From NCBI GenBank assembly GCA_029948255.1, contig JALIZF010001843.1, forward strand, positions 248,001 through 312,000: a stretch of 64,000 nucleotides of DNA. Reading direction: 5' to 3'. The DNA is from Telmatactis stephensoni. Lineage: Eukaryota; Cnidaria; Anthozoa; Actiniaria; Isophelliidae. A model generated the notes under the pieces. It did no database searches. It was not told the DNA's origin and saw only the letters and a list, made by a program, of their open reading frames with translations. Position numbers and translations under genes: made by a program. Position 1 is the stretch's first letter, and every line of letters begins with the position of its first letter. Positions 21,701 through 33,500 of the stretch are shown here, in pieces.

Positions 21701-24517
21701 AATTCTAAACATCATCAATGTGATGTTTCAGGGTTAGTCATGTGTAACGTGATGAACGCTTATCCGATTTGATTTATCGGCAATAGTTAAAAAGGTCTTT
21801 AAAGTGCTACTCTGATCAAAAAACGGCGAAATTCTATTTAGCAGATACTTTGTGAAATAAATCTTCAAGGGACTATTGATCACCAGTTAAAATATCTTTA
21901 TAGAATTCAAAAGGGAAGTACTAGATTTTTAGCGTTCATTTTAGATGTCAGTGACGTCATCGACTTATCTCATGGATTTACTGCATACATTTCTTTGTAT
22001 TTTATGACTTGAATTATTCTATTCATTTCTGCTCTAATAAATTTGCTTAAGAGTTTTCTTGCAGTTAATGTCTCAAGGATTAATTGCATGGTCAGTGATC
22101 TGCAATTGAAAAAAATTACACTGAGATATTTTGATTGCAAAATACAAAGAAATGTATGGAGTGAATCCATGAGTTAAGTCGATGACGTCACTGGCACCTA
22201 AAAAGAACGCTAAAAATCTAGTACTTCCCTTTTGAATACCAAAAAGATATTTTAACTGGTGATCAATAGACCTTTGAGGGTTTATTTCACAAATTCTGCG
22301 AAATAGAATTTCACCGTTTTTTGATCAGAGTAGCACTTTAATTATTACAATTCGTACATTAACTTGTAAAATGTATTGCTTTTTTTATAGAAACAATACT
22401 TCGAAATTCCAAAAATATATAATAGTTACAATCATAAATGCTCGACGGGATTGTAAAGAAGAAGAAGAAGAGGAAGTATAGAATAGAGATTTCCCAATTC
22501 CAATTCAAAAATACAAATCTGAAAAGATTTTGCAAGGGGAATTTTGATGATATTTCAAAATATGTTCTCCTTTTACTTATAAAATGAGGATGATATGACT
22601 CTGAATTCGAATGAGATCGTATTTTTGCTTCTTTATATACATTCACTATACATTTTTATCGAAATCCCTTACATAATTTGGCACCGTAAATGAATTGATT
22701 CTTTATCTTTTAGTAATCATTGTACAGTGGAGAAATGGACAGTGCATCAATAACAGTAAGTCTACTATGTTTTTTGACTGGTTTATTTTAGAACAAGTTA
22801 ATGAAACAATTAATCAGCGGTATATAGATTTGGAGATTTAGAAATAATCTTCATACTGGCTATGGATTTTTTTCCAGCTAAATACTTGTATGGGCCAAAT
22901 GGAAGCATAACTACCCCAGGCTATCCAAATGGTTATCCCAAACAATCTTCATTTCACTGGCATATTATCGCTGGTAAAGAACATCTGATTTCCCTTGAAA
23001 TCAAAGACCTCGATTTGCAAAGCTGTAACAGTTCTATATGTGATGGCTGTGATGGTTTGGACATTTATATTGGCGATTCTGTTCATCGTGTCTGTGAAAA
23101 CACATCAATGCCAAAATTTATCTCTTCAAAAGGAAACAGAATGACGATAGCTTTCCATTCAGGCAATAACACAGGAAATTGTAGCCGAGGTATATGGTTG
23201 AATTATCAAACGCTGTTCCGCAGCGGAAAATCAAGTAAGTTTAAATATGAATCTTAGAGGGTGTTTACATGACACTAGGATCATCCTAGCAGGCAAATCA
23301 TCCTACCTGCATTCTGTTTAGTAGGATGATCCTAGTACCCGATCGCGAAGTGAAGACATAAATTTCCGTGTTAACAGAATGCAGTAAATGTATAGCAGGT
23401 AGGATGATTCGCCTGCTAGGACGATTCGCCTGCTAGGATGATCCTATAGTGCCATGTAAACGCACCCCCTTACTGAGATATAAGACGGAAGTGATAATAA
23501 CCTGAAATTGATAACAATATCGAGTGTAAGAATGAGTAAAACCGCCAAAAAAAACCCAGCCTATCGTGCAAGTTTTAGTTCAAATTTTCGTTTTGGATTA
23601 ACACTCAAATTCTATTTTTATCAGGTCGAAATTGCCAGTGATCAAATAGGATAAAATGTCTATCCTGTTATTCTGTTGTTATCCTGTATTTCTATTCAAA
23701 TTTAGCAACTTTCAAGCTGAATGTAAAGAATCATATGGCACTGAATTGAGGGAAAGAAGGCCTACAACTCATTTTTCGATTCAAATTTTTGCTGTAGATT
23801 AGCACTTTTATCCAACTTTTATTAATCAAAACTGACCATTTTACAACAGTTATTCTTCAGCTGAATAGTTTTTGTTGAAAATAATAATTATCAATTATAT
23901 TATGTAACAGTGCATGTGCGTGCCTGATACACTGAGTCAAAACTCCAAATGGCATAGATAAATGACATTCGTCTCAAAACGGTTGTCTTTTTGAACTATA
24001 GTTCAGCATCAATAGTATTAATTGCATGCGCGAATGTCTCAGTACAAACGTTTGACGTCATAGATGTCAGTTAACCTTACCGGGGTTCGTAAGAATCGTC
24101 GATGCCGTATGATGGTTGGTAATTTAGTTGGTCTTAAGAAAGATGTTAACTGCATGTTATTATTGATTTAAAGAACCGACATCCACTGAAAGTGTCAACG
24201 TATTTATATGTATTGCGGCTGCCGTGATCCTGGTAAGTCTGGTGGGTTCCTGTCATAGCATAAAGAAACGAATATCAAGATCTTCATCCAGCTTGCCACA
24301 AGAACAGAATTGCCCAGATAATGAAGATCACCCAAGCAGCTACACAGCATCACCACTGACCTACGAAGAGACCGTAAGGAGTCCTCAATCAAACTTTAAC
24401 ATTGCACCTCCGTCTCTTGAATCTAATGGCGAGCGTTCTACTGACGTAGAAGCGTATGATTCTACAGGTCTTCCTTCTTATGACGAAGCTGTGAGAATGT
24501 CTCAAATGGCTAATTGA
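18764..24517 (+). CDS. CUB-domain single-pass membrane protein, paralogue 3 (PPxY lost)
   Basis: Exons are 18,764-18,797 (MSKFYWQISVL, signal start), 22,714-22,755 (IIVQWRNGQCINN), 22,878-23,234 (CUB) and 24,174-24,517 (transmembrane and tail, stop TGA). All are phase 1. The CUB exon reads KYLYGPNGSITTPGYPNG and has Cys in LQSC, SIC, DGC and RVC plus one extra Cys in NCSRG. It is almost identical to the CUB exon of gene 4. The helix region is VFICIAAAVILVSLVG. In the tail the block DEEFQRRVAPPPS is deleted, so the proximal PY motif is reduced to LTYEET, while GLPSYDEA is kept. The intron 1 of about 3.9 kb has collected a MITE, a repeat with a GAAGAA tail and two TIR elements. If expressed, this copy should bind WW partners less strongly (inference). 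Confidence 0.82.
18906..19130. mobile_element. 225 bp palindromic MITE
   Basis: The arms start TGGAAACGAAGGCATTGCTG and end with the inverse (CAGCAATGATTTCGTTTCCA). Shared inner blocks are CTGAGCTAGAAAACT and TCGGCTACTC. It lies in intron 1 of CUB gene 3, about 110 bp after the signal exon. Confidence 0.8.
19511..19537 (-). repeat. Hammerhead-core-like hairpin motif, copy 1
   Basis: Read on the minus strand: CTGAAGA, one A, stem GACC, loop GAA, stem GGTC, then GAAACGTC. The surrounding repeat shares GCAACTTCTA and AAAGCTTTAATAAA-type sequence with copy 2 near 29,067. Confidence 0.6.
19972..20035. repeat. Dispersed repeat with GAAGAA tail, copy 1
   Basis: The block AATGCTCGACGGGATT, TTAAAG, (GAA)5, GTATAGAATAG recurs at 22,436-22,490 with the same order. 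The copies are about 2.4 kb apart in the same intron. Confidence 0.7.
20957..21328. mobile_element. MITE family D, copy 1 (TAA target)
   Basis: Ends are GGGGGTGTTTACAT and, inverted, GGGGGTGTGATACTAGGATC. It is flanked by TAA on both sides. Internal blocks CTAGGATCATCCTAG and GCAGGCGAATCATCCT are shared with the copy at 23,257-23,469. PIF/Harbinger-like by target size. Confidence 0.75.
21802..22338. mobile_element. 537 bp TIR element with TA target
   Basis: Inverted ends AAGTGCTACTCTGATCAAAA continue for about 190 bp per arm (shared GTACTAGATTTTTAGCG-type and TGACGTCATCGACTTA-type blocks). TA lies on each side. Tc1/mariner-type MITE by ends and target. It lies in intron 1 of CUB gene 3. Confidence 0.8.
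22878..23234 (+). CDS. CUB exon of CUB gene 3
   Basis: This is a 357 nt phase-1 exon. Compared by eye with 37,507-37,840 it has few differences over about 330 nt, including at synonymous sites. Flanking intron sequence is unlike that of gene 4 beyond the acceptor. Confidence 0.85.
23257..23469. mobile_element. MITE family D, copy 2 (TTA target)
   Basis: Ends are GAGGGTGTTTACATG and, inverted, GGGGGTGCGTTTACATGG, with TTA on both sides (23,254-23,256 and 23,470-23,472). Its body is a multiple palindrome of CTAGGATGATCCTAG-type blocks. It sits 22 bp after the CUB exon of gene 3. Confidence 0.8.
24174..24517 (+). CDS. Transmembrane and cytoplasmic tail exon of CUB gene 3
   Basis: The acceptor is ATTTAAAG at 24,173, weaker than in the other copies. 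The tail is the shortest of the family, with SIKKRISR stop-transfer, EDHPSSYTAS, an internal deletion and GLPSYDEAVRMSQ. It ends at MAN without the SLN(E/T)A end. Confidence 0.8.
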
Positions 24518-25390
24518 ATTTGAACAGAGTGTAAACAGAGAAAGTTGATGAGAACCTCAGAAGGGATTCCAGAAAACTGTGAATTATGAGACACATGCAC
24601 AACACACAGGAATTAATGTCAATGCCGACAACAATTGTCTTAGTGATTATAGTAACTTTAGTTGCCTCAGAAAGTGAAATAGCTTCGTATGTATGAGATA
24701 ACAAAGCATCATAAACAATTTATAAGTACAACTGATTTCACTGACTGGGGCTTCCTGCACACGGATCGCAACGTTTTCGTTTTCGCCAAACGTAAGCGAT
24801 TATAACAGGTTCTCCATCCACACGATCGTTTTCACTTCGATTTTGCCTGTCCTCACGAGAACGATGAAAACGGACTTATGGATTCTGGGCATGCGCAAAC
24901 GTTTATCCTGCTTGTAAAGGACTGGAAATGAGTCACATGATCCAGCGGCTTAGAAAAGAAGCGTTTATATCCACACGGAAACGATCGCGAGCGTTTTCAA
25001 AAATAGACACTTTGAAAAGCGTTTTCAATAAGAAGCGTTTACGGTGAAAACGACCCGCGTTTTCAGTTCGTGTGGACGGGACATGTAAAAGTTTAAAAAA
25101 TAAGCGTTTGAAAATGAAAACGTTTCCGCGTGTGGACGGGGACTGAAAATGGATAAAAGTTTGAAGAGCTATGAAAGTTTTGCACTGCATGTTGAGTAGT
25201 GTATTGGATACCACTACAAGGTGTGTATACTCTGTCCATTCCTATGAAAACAGGAAAATCTAAAGAAAATTTAAGAATTTCAGATAAACTTTTATTAATA
25301 TCTGATGTCAGACATACTCTCTATTAACTCCGAAGGTTTCGATTTGAGGAGGGGAGGGAGGCTATCGGGGGCCGAAAAGTATAAGAAATG
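24518..25390. other. Spacer after CUB gene 3
   Basis: No gene is seen. At about 24,746-25,145 a repeat carries many AACG and GCGTTTTC motifs and inverted CACGGATCG/CGTGTGGACGGG-type ends, probably another MITE. I could not fix its ends. Confidence 0.5.
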
Positions 25391-26452
25391 CACAGGTAAC
25401 CCAGGCTAATTACTTGTAAAGAGACGTGTAATAAATATGGCTTCTCCTCAACTATACAATTTACCTCTGAAATTGTGGAAATAAAGCTTAGAATTTAAGA
25501 AAACAAGTTTACTTACCGTCTCGTCTTGACATTTGTCGATTTTGTGCGTTTTTAAGCCATTTTAGGTACCCCCTCCCGTTCCCCTACGTAAAAACTTCCA
25601 AGGTTGGTCACTTCGCTGAAGATTTTCCCCAAGTCACTCTACGTCAACTCAATTTTTTCGTCCAAAAACGAGGTTTCCTCCAGTTTCAAACACACTAGGC
25701 CAAAGAAGAATGTTTAACGATTCCTACAATGTAAGTCATTGCTAAATAACCTCTCTGGAACTGCTTGAAATCGGCCGTTAAATTTCAATAATCAGCCTCC
25801 TGGAATGCCGTCTACAGAAAACCTGGACGGAAACAAGGTCGTTACTCCACAGGAAACCCAAAAGCAAACATGATCTCGAAGCTGATTGGTCGAATTTCGC
25901 ACTCCCCCATATTTAGAAATTTGAATTCCCTCTTTACTTGTTGAAATTAGACCAATCAGCTTCGAGATCATGTTTGCTTTTGGGTTTCCTGTGGAGTAAC
26001 GACCTTGTTTCCGTCCAGGTTTTCTGTAGACGGCATTCCAGGAGGCTGATTATTGAAATTTAACGGCCGATTTCAAGCAGTTCCAGAGAGGTTATTTAGC
26101 AATGACTTACATTGTAGGAATCGTTAAACATTCTTCTTTGGCCTAGTGTGTTTGAAACTGGAGGAAACCTCGTTTTTGGACGAAAAAATTGAGTTGAAGT
26201 AGAGTGACTTGGGGAAAATCTTCAGCGAAGTGACCAACCTTGGAAGTTTTTACGTAGGGGAACGGGAGGGGGTACCTAAAATGGCTTAAAAACGCACAAA
26301 ATCGACAAATGTCAAGACGAGACAGTAAGTAAACTTGTTTTCTTAAATTCTAAGCTTTATTTCCACAATTTCAGAGGTAAATTGTATAGTTGAGGAGAAG
26401 CCATATTTATTACACATGTCTCTTTACAAGTAATTAGCCTGGGTTACCTGTG
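25391..26452. mobile_element. 1.06 kb near-perfect palindrome (foldback element) with 7 bp target duplication
   Basis: The left arm 25,391-25,891 and right arm 25,950-26,452 are inverted copies differing at only a few positions, around a 58 bp spacer. The ends are CACAGGTAACCCAGGC. The flanks AGAAATG (25,384-25,390) and AGAAATG (26,453-26,459) look like a target duplication. No transposase is encoded. It lies between CUB genes 3 and 4. Confidence 0.9.
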
Positions 26453-26459
26453 AGAAATG

Positions 26460-27544
26460 TAGAGAAATTAGCCCGAAAGTATCAACCTGAAAAGTCATTT
26501 TTGGAGAGTAATTGCATGGCATCAGTTAAGAAATGTATTTTATTCTTCCGTTATTGTTGAATTTTGCTGTAGCCATTTGTAATTAACAAAAGAATTAACA
26601 GCTTTTTCTGTACTCTGTTCAGTAATACAACGCTGGAAGTGATGAGAGCACGGAAGAAATGTAAGGATGGGGGAGCATGTTCTCCGACACTTCTTCAATG
26701 TTCTCAGCACTTCTTAAGTGCTGTTTTACTGAATTTACTGACGGAGCATGGAGAAAGCTGTTCTATGTGTTTTATTATATATTTTCTGATTTATTAAGTA
26801 AATATTCAAGGAATGTCATGATCAATTTTATGAATTCCTTCATTTATTTATTTTATTTTAATTTATTTCTGCACATCTATGTGTTCACGCACATGTCTTT
26901 ATTAAATCATATCCAACGTTGATAGCCTCAATTTTATTGTTGCGATGATCAAACGGATCCACCGTTGTTGTTACACCTTGGTGATAAGAGAACAAAAGAT
27001 ATGTTTGACAGTTGTGTAAGGGAACTCAGAAACCAGAATCCACGAATACTGATTTGATTTTGGAATCCGGAATCCAGCCCTTGGAATCCGGAATCCGCCA
27101 TTTGAATCTATAGGAATCCGGAATCTTGCATCATTCTGGATTCCCTTACACGGGACGAGTTGTTGGCTCAAAGTTGTGTTCAAACGCATCCAACACGTTC
27201 GTCTGGAGTTTTGGCCAACATTGTTTGGATCGAGCGTTTGTACGGGTGCGTAACTAGTACATCCCTGTGGCATCAGTACCGATATGAACATAAGCTCTGA
27301 CGCAAACATTTCGAAAAGCTTTGGAGGTGCGTTCAAGCGAAAACAAAGATACAGCATGACGTGCTTCTAAAATCACTATGCGTGGAGCTCACTAATCGAC
27401 AGCACAAATATTGTCTATTTATTTGTCTTAGCAGTCGATGCGATGAAGACCTCATATACCTTGCGTTGAAGTTCGCATTGTTCATTATATTCATCAACGA
27501 ACCTTCCGACCAGTGTATTTTTTCCAATTTAACGAAAAATCGTT
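26460..27544. other. Spacer before CUB gene 4
   Basis: No gene is seen. Around 27,020-27,150 a repeat contains several GGAATCCGGAATC units framed by TGTAAGGGAA and TTCCCTTACA, consistent with a small inverted-repeat element. Confidence 0.5.
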
Positions 27545-30500
27545 ATGTCAAGATTGTGTTTGGCAACTTGGGTTTTAGGTAAGTACTATTTTGTCAAAGT
27601 GGAAACTGTGACTTCAAGCGCTAAGCCAAAGCACACCGAAGTTTCCGTTTTCTGAGAGCTAAGTGTGAGAGCTGCATAAGTTTGAGAAGTAATGGTGGAA
27701 AGTAACAACTAGTTAGTGTTAACGCATTTGGTAAATGAGAATTGAGCATCATCCTAGGCAGTCCTTCGAAATAGCCAGTTTGTAAAGCGAACGTTAATCG
27801 GAAAGCGATTAATTACTTAGTGAACATCCCGACTGTAGTCTGTGTATAGTTTGTTGACATATAACGTTGTTTTACTGAAATATTGAAATATCTTTCCTTG
27901 GAATTGCATGTTTTTCTTCGTGGAAGTTATTAGTTGATTCGGGTCAGTTTTCACTTCAATTTTGACAGATGTTAAAGATTGTCATTTCAGTTTATTGTCC
28001 AGTCTACCTCAAAACCTTAATTAGTTCAGTCCACTGATTTGCACATTGTTAAACGGATTCTACACCTATTGATGCAAACTCAGTGTTAACTGATGTTAAC
28101 TCCGTCCGATCAACACTAATTCTCGCTATTTCAGTAAATTTCACTTAAGCTCTAACTTAGTTCTAAACACGTTGTGAGCAAAGTTAGAGGTTCAAGTTCT
28201 TTGAAGTATGAATAAAGAACTTGAACTTTCAGCTTGTAAACATCTCGGACAATTATGTATGTCGCGTTCACTGAGTCATGTTTGTAAAAATAACTTTTGG
28301 CCCGGAGCGGTACGTATTTACGTATACGTTTATCGATCAGTTGAAATGATTGTTAAAATCATGCAAAAGCGATGGTAACTAACACACAAGTTAAGTCGCT
28401 GTCAGCAACAAACTGGATGTATCATCAACAGCAAGGAGTTTTCCTTTTCGATAACTACTTTGTTTTCAAAGTTTGCTCTTCAAATTTTTTTTCATCTTTT
28501 CAATTTCGGTACTTTTTTTACTGTGTTACGTGTTACGGTTGTGTATACAGGCTTTTGTAGACAGATAGTTTTTTTTTCTCTTTGAGCTTTGAGCTTTATG
28601 TAAGTAAGGGATTTATTGGTCTTTCAGAGAAAAATAGTGATCTTTAAAGTTCTGATACTTTACCGCAGTTGAACGGAACAGCCTGCTATACGCCTATAGC
28701 TACTTCCTGACAAAATCATCAATCGATCCTAGGCCTAGAAGCTGAGACTGAAATTGCTCCATTGTCAACTAGTAACATTTTTACTTTTTTATCAGTTATT
28801 ATTATTATTTTTTCTTTCAATAAGCTATATTAATAATCGCTTCTAGGATGTCAATACCAAAATTGCCAGTCGCTGTCCATGAAGCGCTTCTTTAAAATCA
28901 TATAATCAGCAAGCCGCTTGTCGGCAGCTTATCAGTCTGTACATGTATTTTGAAAGAGTGGCAATGTTTGTGCAAATAGCTATATACATATCAATATATA
29001 AATTGAATAGAGGGTGAAGGTGAACCAAGCAACTTCTAGCAATCCATGTAGATAAAAAACTTTAATGACGTTTCGACCCTTCGGTCTTCTTCAGAATAAG
29101 AAAAAAGATAAAACTAAATACAAAATTTCTTCTCGTCCTCACATTTATATTCAAACTTTATGCCCACATAAACATTTTTGAATATATATATTTCCTGTTA
29201 CTATTTAGACTGACAACAAGCCGAACTTTCGGAAACCACTTGACGATGTCCCGCTTCTTACGTATTCAAGTTCATTGTGTTCATGAGCCCATGATATCCT
29301 GTGAGAAAAATTTGGTGTTGGTTTTCCAATGACTTTTACAAATGACTTTCGGTATTTTTAAGCAATAGTTTATTGGCTTTTACTACTAGTACTGTATGTT
29401 TTCATTATTTTATTCGCTTCATTATTCCTATAGTGGTCACTTTCGGGTTCATAAAAACGTGCAATTTTGCACTACTGACCAGAATTTGTTATTTTAGTCG
29501 TATTACTCGTCATTAAAAACTTTGTTTATAGTAAAAAAAAGTTAGAAGTGAGCAATTTATGGATAGAAGGGAACGGCACTTGATGGTGAAGTGTTCAAGT
29601 GTTGTTCAAGTATACTGCTGTACTGTCTCTTTCTTTGTTTTATTCCGCATCAATAATTATTTTTACAGTCATTATATAAAGTATTTTTGTTTATTTTTAG
29701 CACTTCTTTTACAGTGGAGGAATGTACATTGCGTGACCAACAGTAAGTACCTGAAAGTGGTGTGACACCGGCAAAAAACGACTGCGCATGAGCGAGTTTT
29801 TCGCGGGCTTTCGCGCGGCCGCGTTTTGATCACAGGAATCCCAAGCAATACATACATTAGATTTTCATTCTTTGAACACGGGAGAAAACAGAAAACTACT
29901 GGGAAAAAAAGACAGGTAAAAGAATTTCTTACATATAGTCCTTGACCTTATTTTTGGGAGTAGTAGGAAAGTAGCGGTTCTGCGCCCCGGGCTGCCGGGC
30001 TACCCGGGCTACCCGGTCGAGTACCCCCCCCTCCCCCCCTTCATGCCCGAGCGGAGCCGGGCTAACCCCTACTGGGATGTGGTACGGTATGTAGTTCGAT
30101 GAGATCACGTCTATTTTTAGACACACGGAACGAGGTACGATGAGGTACAGGGAACACGGGCTGCCCGGGCTACCCGGGCACTACCCCTCCCCTCCCTGTG
30201 TAATCAGAGGAGATCGATTTGACGGGCCCCCAGACGACCGTCAGATCTAGTTTGAGAACAGGATTTTGAAGAGCGACGCCGATTCTCTTTCTTACTTTCT
30301 CGAAGACGTCCTTCTATTTGTCTACTATACTTTTTTGCTCAACGTTTTGCTCTTCTTCTGGCAAACGGATTATATATATTTACCTTGTCGTGGTCTGGTG
30401 ATTCCACCTCTAGTTTCACCACTTTTCAATTATAACTAAGTGATTTCCGCGAGTTGGGTTTATGAACTTATAACTCACAAAACTTTAAAAAAGAAGGACA

Positions 30501-33500
30501 ATCAGATTATATCTTCTCTATCTTGTCGATCAGAAAAGTTTATCGAACCAGACCGAAATATAATACTCTATTGTGAAGTTTAACGGAAAAATATATAGTA
30601 TAGCGGCAGAACCAGTCATCCGATTATTCAATGTAAGTTCAACAAACAGAAAAATATACAGTATAGCGGCAGAAGCATGCACCCAATGATTCAACTCTAC
30701 TTTATCGTCGTCCTATGAAGAAATCACTGTTGAGTTTCTACAGACAGAATTACGTTTTATCGTCTTGTCAACTGAGTCACTTATGGTTTATCGAACGAGA
30801 CCGAAAATTCACTTATTAGTGAAGTTTTCAAAACAGTTTAGCGACAGAACCACTCATCCGATGGTTCACCAACTCGTACTCTAAACAAGTACTCTAACAT
30901 CTGAAAAAGTATAATAAAACAACAAGACACCAGTAACAGTTGTAATTAGTTTTATTTTCTGTCTTTCTTTTATTTATTTTTTATTTTGGTTACATGAGTC
31001 AAAGGCTATTTAATATTTTTCCCAACCAGGTATGGACTTAATCATGGCTCTTATTCGTTGTGAACGTCTCGGGGGTTGGAACACCTGTCCTCTATACTTA
31101 TGTTCATCTTGATAACGTATCCACCTGGGATCTTGGGGTTTTTCTTTACTGGATGGAGGCGTGGGTGGAAACTCTGGTGGAGCTACACTCGACAGAGTGA
31201 TGGGAGTGGAAGTAGAGGGTTGGTCTACTTTTAATGGCGTCGACGGTATCTCCTCCGTACCCTGTGGACTAGTAGATTTGAAAGGTGTTCTGACTTTGGA
31301 CGTCAGACGTTGGAGGAGGGAAGGTTCTTTCGGTGTAGCTGTTGCAATGCCACTGTCACTACTCAGACTTGTTGAAGGCACGTTTTGCGGAGTCGTCACG
31401 TAAGCTGGGGACTGACTCTGGTCGACCATTGTTGGTAAGATTGAAATAGGTTCCTGTCTCGGTATCGTTAAACCGGTGCTGGAGAGTTGTTGTTGGAGAG
31501 CAAGGTAACGATTCAACAATGGACCATATTCTTTGATTTTCAACTCTGGAGGTAGGGCAGGGTCTTTCAAAATGGCGTCCATCTGTTCTTCTAGTTCCTG
31601 CATGACTTTAAGTTGGGGTGGCTGTAAGTACCCTTGGCGCTCAAAAAAGTTAGCGATGGTCTTCGTCGCATCTGTTTGACCCCCAGTCTGTGATGGGTGG
31701 GCATCATTGGGAAGAACGTTGGTACGCAGTCGACACCCCTCAGGGGTGTTGGGCTTGAGATCCACAAACAAGTAGCCGTAGGGTCGCTGAACAGCGGCCT
31801 CGTACTTTTGAATAAACTGTTCTGTTTTCCCAGGGTACATTTGTTTTCCCAGGTCATGATTTGTAGTTTGTCTCTTGGGTTTTTAAATAAGATAAGGTAT
31901 GCAGCGTTCAAGACTCAGAGTGCGCATGATTTTTGCCTTGGAAATAGACATTTTGCAAGAGGAAGACGACACTGAGGCTTCGGTGATGGGATCCCTTTGT
32001 GAATAGATTCAAGATACGTTTGTCGTTGGAAGTCTCGGTCATTTGGTCATCAATGACCATCAGATTGTTGATCTTGGGGTCAAAGTACCAATCCTCGTCG
32101 AGGTCATGTGGTATCCCTTTGACAAACTCGATCCCAGGAACCGTTCTGAGCATCTGATCGTAAGCGGGTTGCCATTGGGAATAACTCCAAACAATACGTT
32201 GAGGCGGGGGCTGAATGACTTGATTGGCATGTTTCAGTAAGTTTTGAACCCAGACGGTCTTTCCAGAGCCGGTCATTCCGGTCACTAAGGCTGTGAACGG
32301 GTGAAGTAATTGAAACCGGTCACATTTGGTTTCCACATGAGGTTTAACCTGAGGGTAGGGCGCAAACCGCTGACCACTCTTTTGAATTTTTCCTTCATGT
32401 AGTAATCGTGTTCGATCCGGACCATCGATCTTGTGAACCCGACTTAAATGAGACCACACGTGTTGCATGAACTTGCCGCATATAGGACACGTCCGACCCA
32501 TCTCGTGTCCAAACGGAAATAAGTTTAAAATTGTTATGGGTGAAGCATTATAGGTGAGTAGTTCACGCATGAGTGGGCTCTAGGCTCGTCTCGTCTCGTC
32601 TCTTCTAGGCTCGTCTTGGCTCGTCTAGGCTCGTGGCTCGGCTTGGCTCGGCTTGGCTCGTGGTTCGGCTCGGCTCAGCTCGTCTTGGCTCGTGTCTCGG
32701 CTCGGCTCGTGTCTCGGCTCGGCTCGGCTCGGCTCGGCTCGTCAGTCTCGTCTAGGCTCGTCTAGGCTCGTCTTGGCTCGTGTCTCGGCTCGGCTCGGCT
32801 CGGCTCGTGTCTCGTCTCGTCTCGTCTCGGCTCGGCTCGGCTCGGCTCGGCTTGTCAGTCTCGGCTCGGCTCGGCTCGGCTCAGCTCGGCTCGGCTCGTC
32901 TTGGCTCGTGTCTCGGCTCGGCTCGGCTCGGCTCGGCTCGTGTCTCGTCTCGTCTCGGCTTGGCTCGGCTCGGCTCGGCTCGTCAGTCTCGGCTCGGCTC
33001 GGCTCGGCTCGGCTCAGCTCGGCTCGGCTCGGCTCGGCTCGGCTCGGCTCGGCTCGGCTCGGCTCGGCAGTCTCGCCTAGGCTCGGCTCGTGTCTCGTCT
33101 CGTCTCGGCTCGTCTCGGCTCATCTAGGCTCGTCTCCTCTAGATCGTCTCGTCTAGGCTCGGCTATAAAGGAAATATATATATATATATAGGAGTTTTTT
33201 CCGTTGACGTTTCATTTAAAGGTGTCTTCCGTCCAGACAACATGAGCCGTTTGATCTGTGACCATTTTGGGTATTTGTATCATTTAACCTATTGTCCTCC
33301 ACATCAGAGAACGCTTTTACTGGCCACCGCTAGTCCAGAACAGGTTCATGCCATTTGTGAAGTTTGCTCGAATTTATCCAAAGGGTTGTTACCCGTCACA
33401 ACTACTCAAAAAGAAAGACTGAAAGAGCATGTGGACGACATACGTGAATTAGCTGACCCATCCGTTCCTTTCAAAATCAAGAAACAAACTCTAGCTCAAC

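Noticed and set aside
31161..31403. Plus-strand ORF of 80 codons inside the element
   Set aside because: Antisense shadow of the Pro/Ser-rich end of the ATPase gene.
31010..31840. 276-codon frame as a separate gene
   Set aside because: Its start lies exactly where a frameshift leaves the preceding frame, and the sequence continues the ATPase C-terminal region. It is treated as part of the broken ATPase gene.
32653..33156. Leu-Gly-Ser-Ala-Arg repeat ORF of 167 codons
   Set aside because: It is the GGCTC satellite read in frame. Other frames are equally open.
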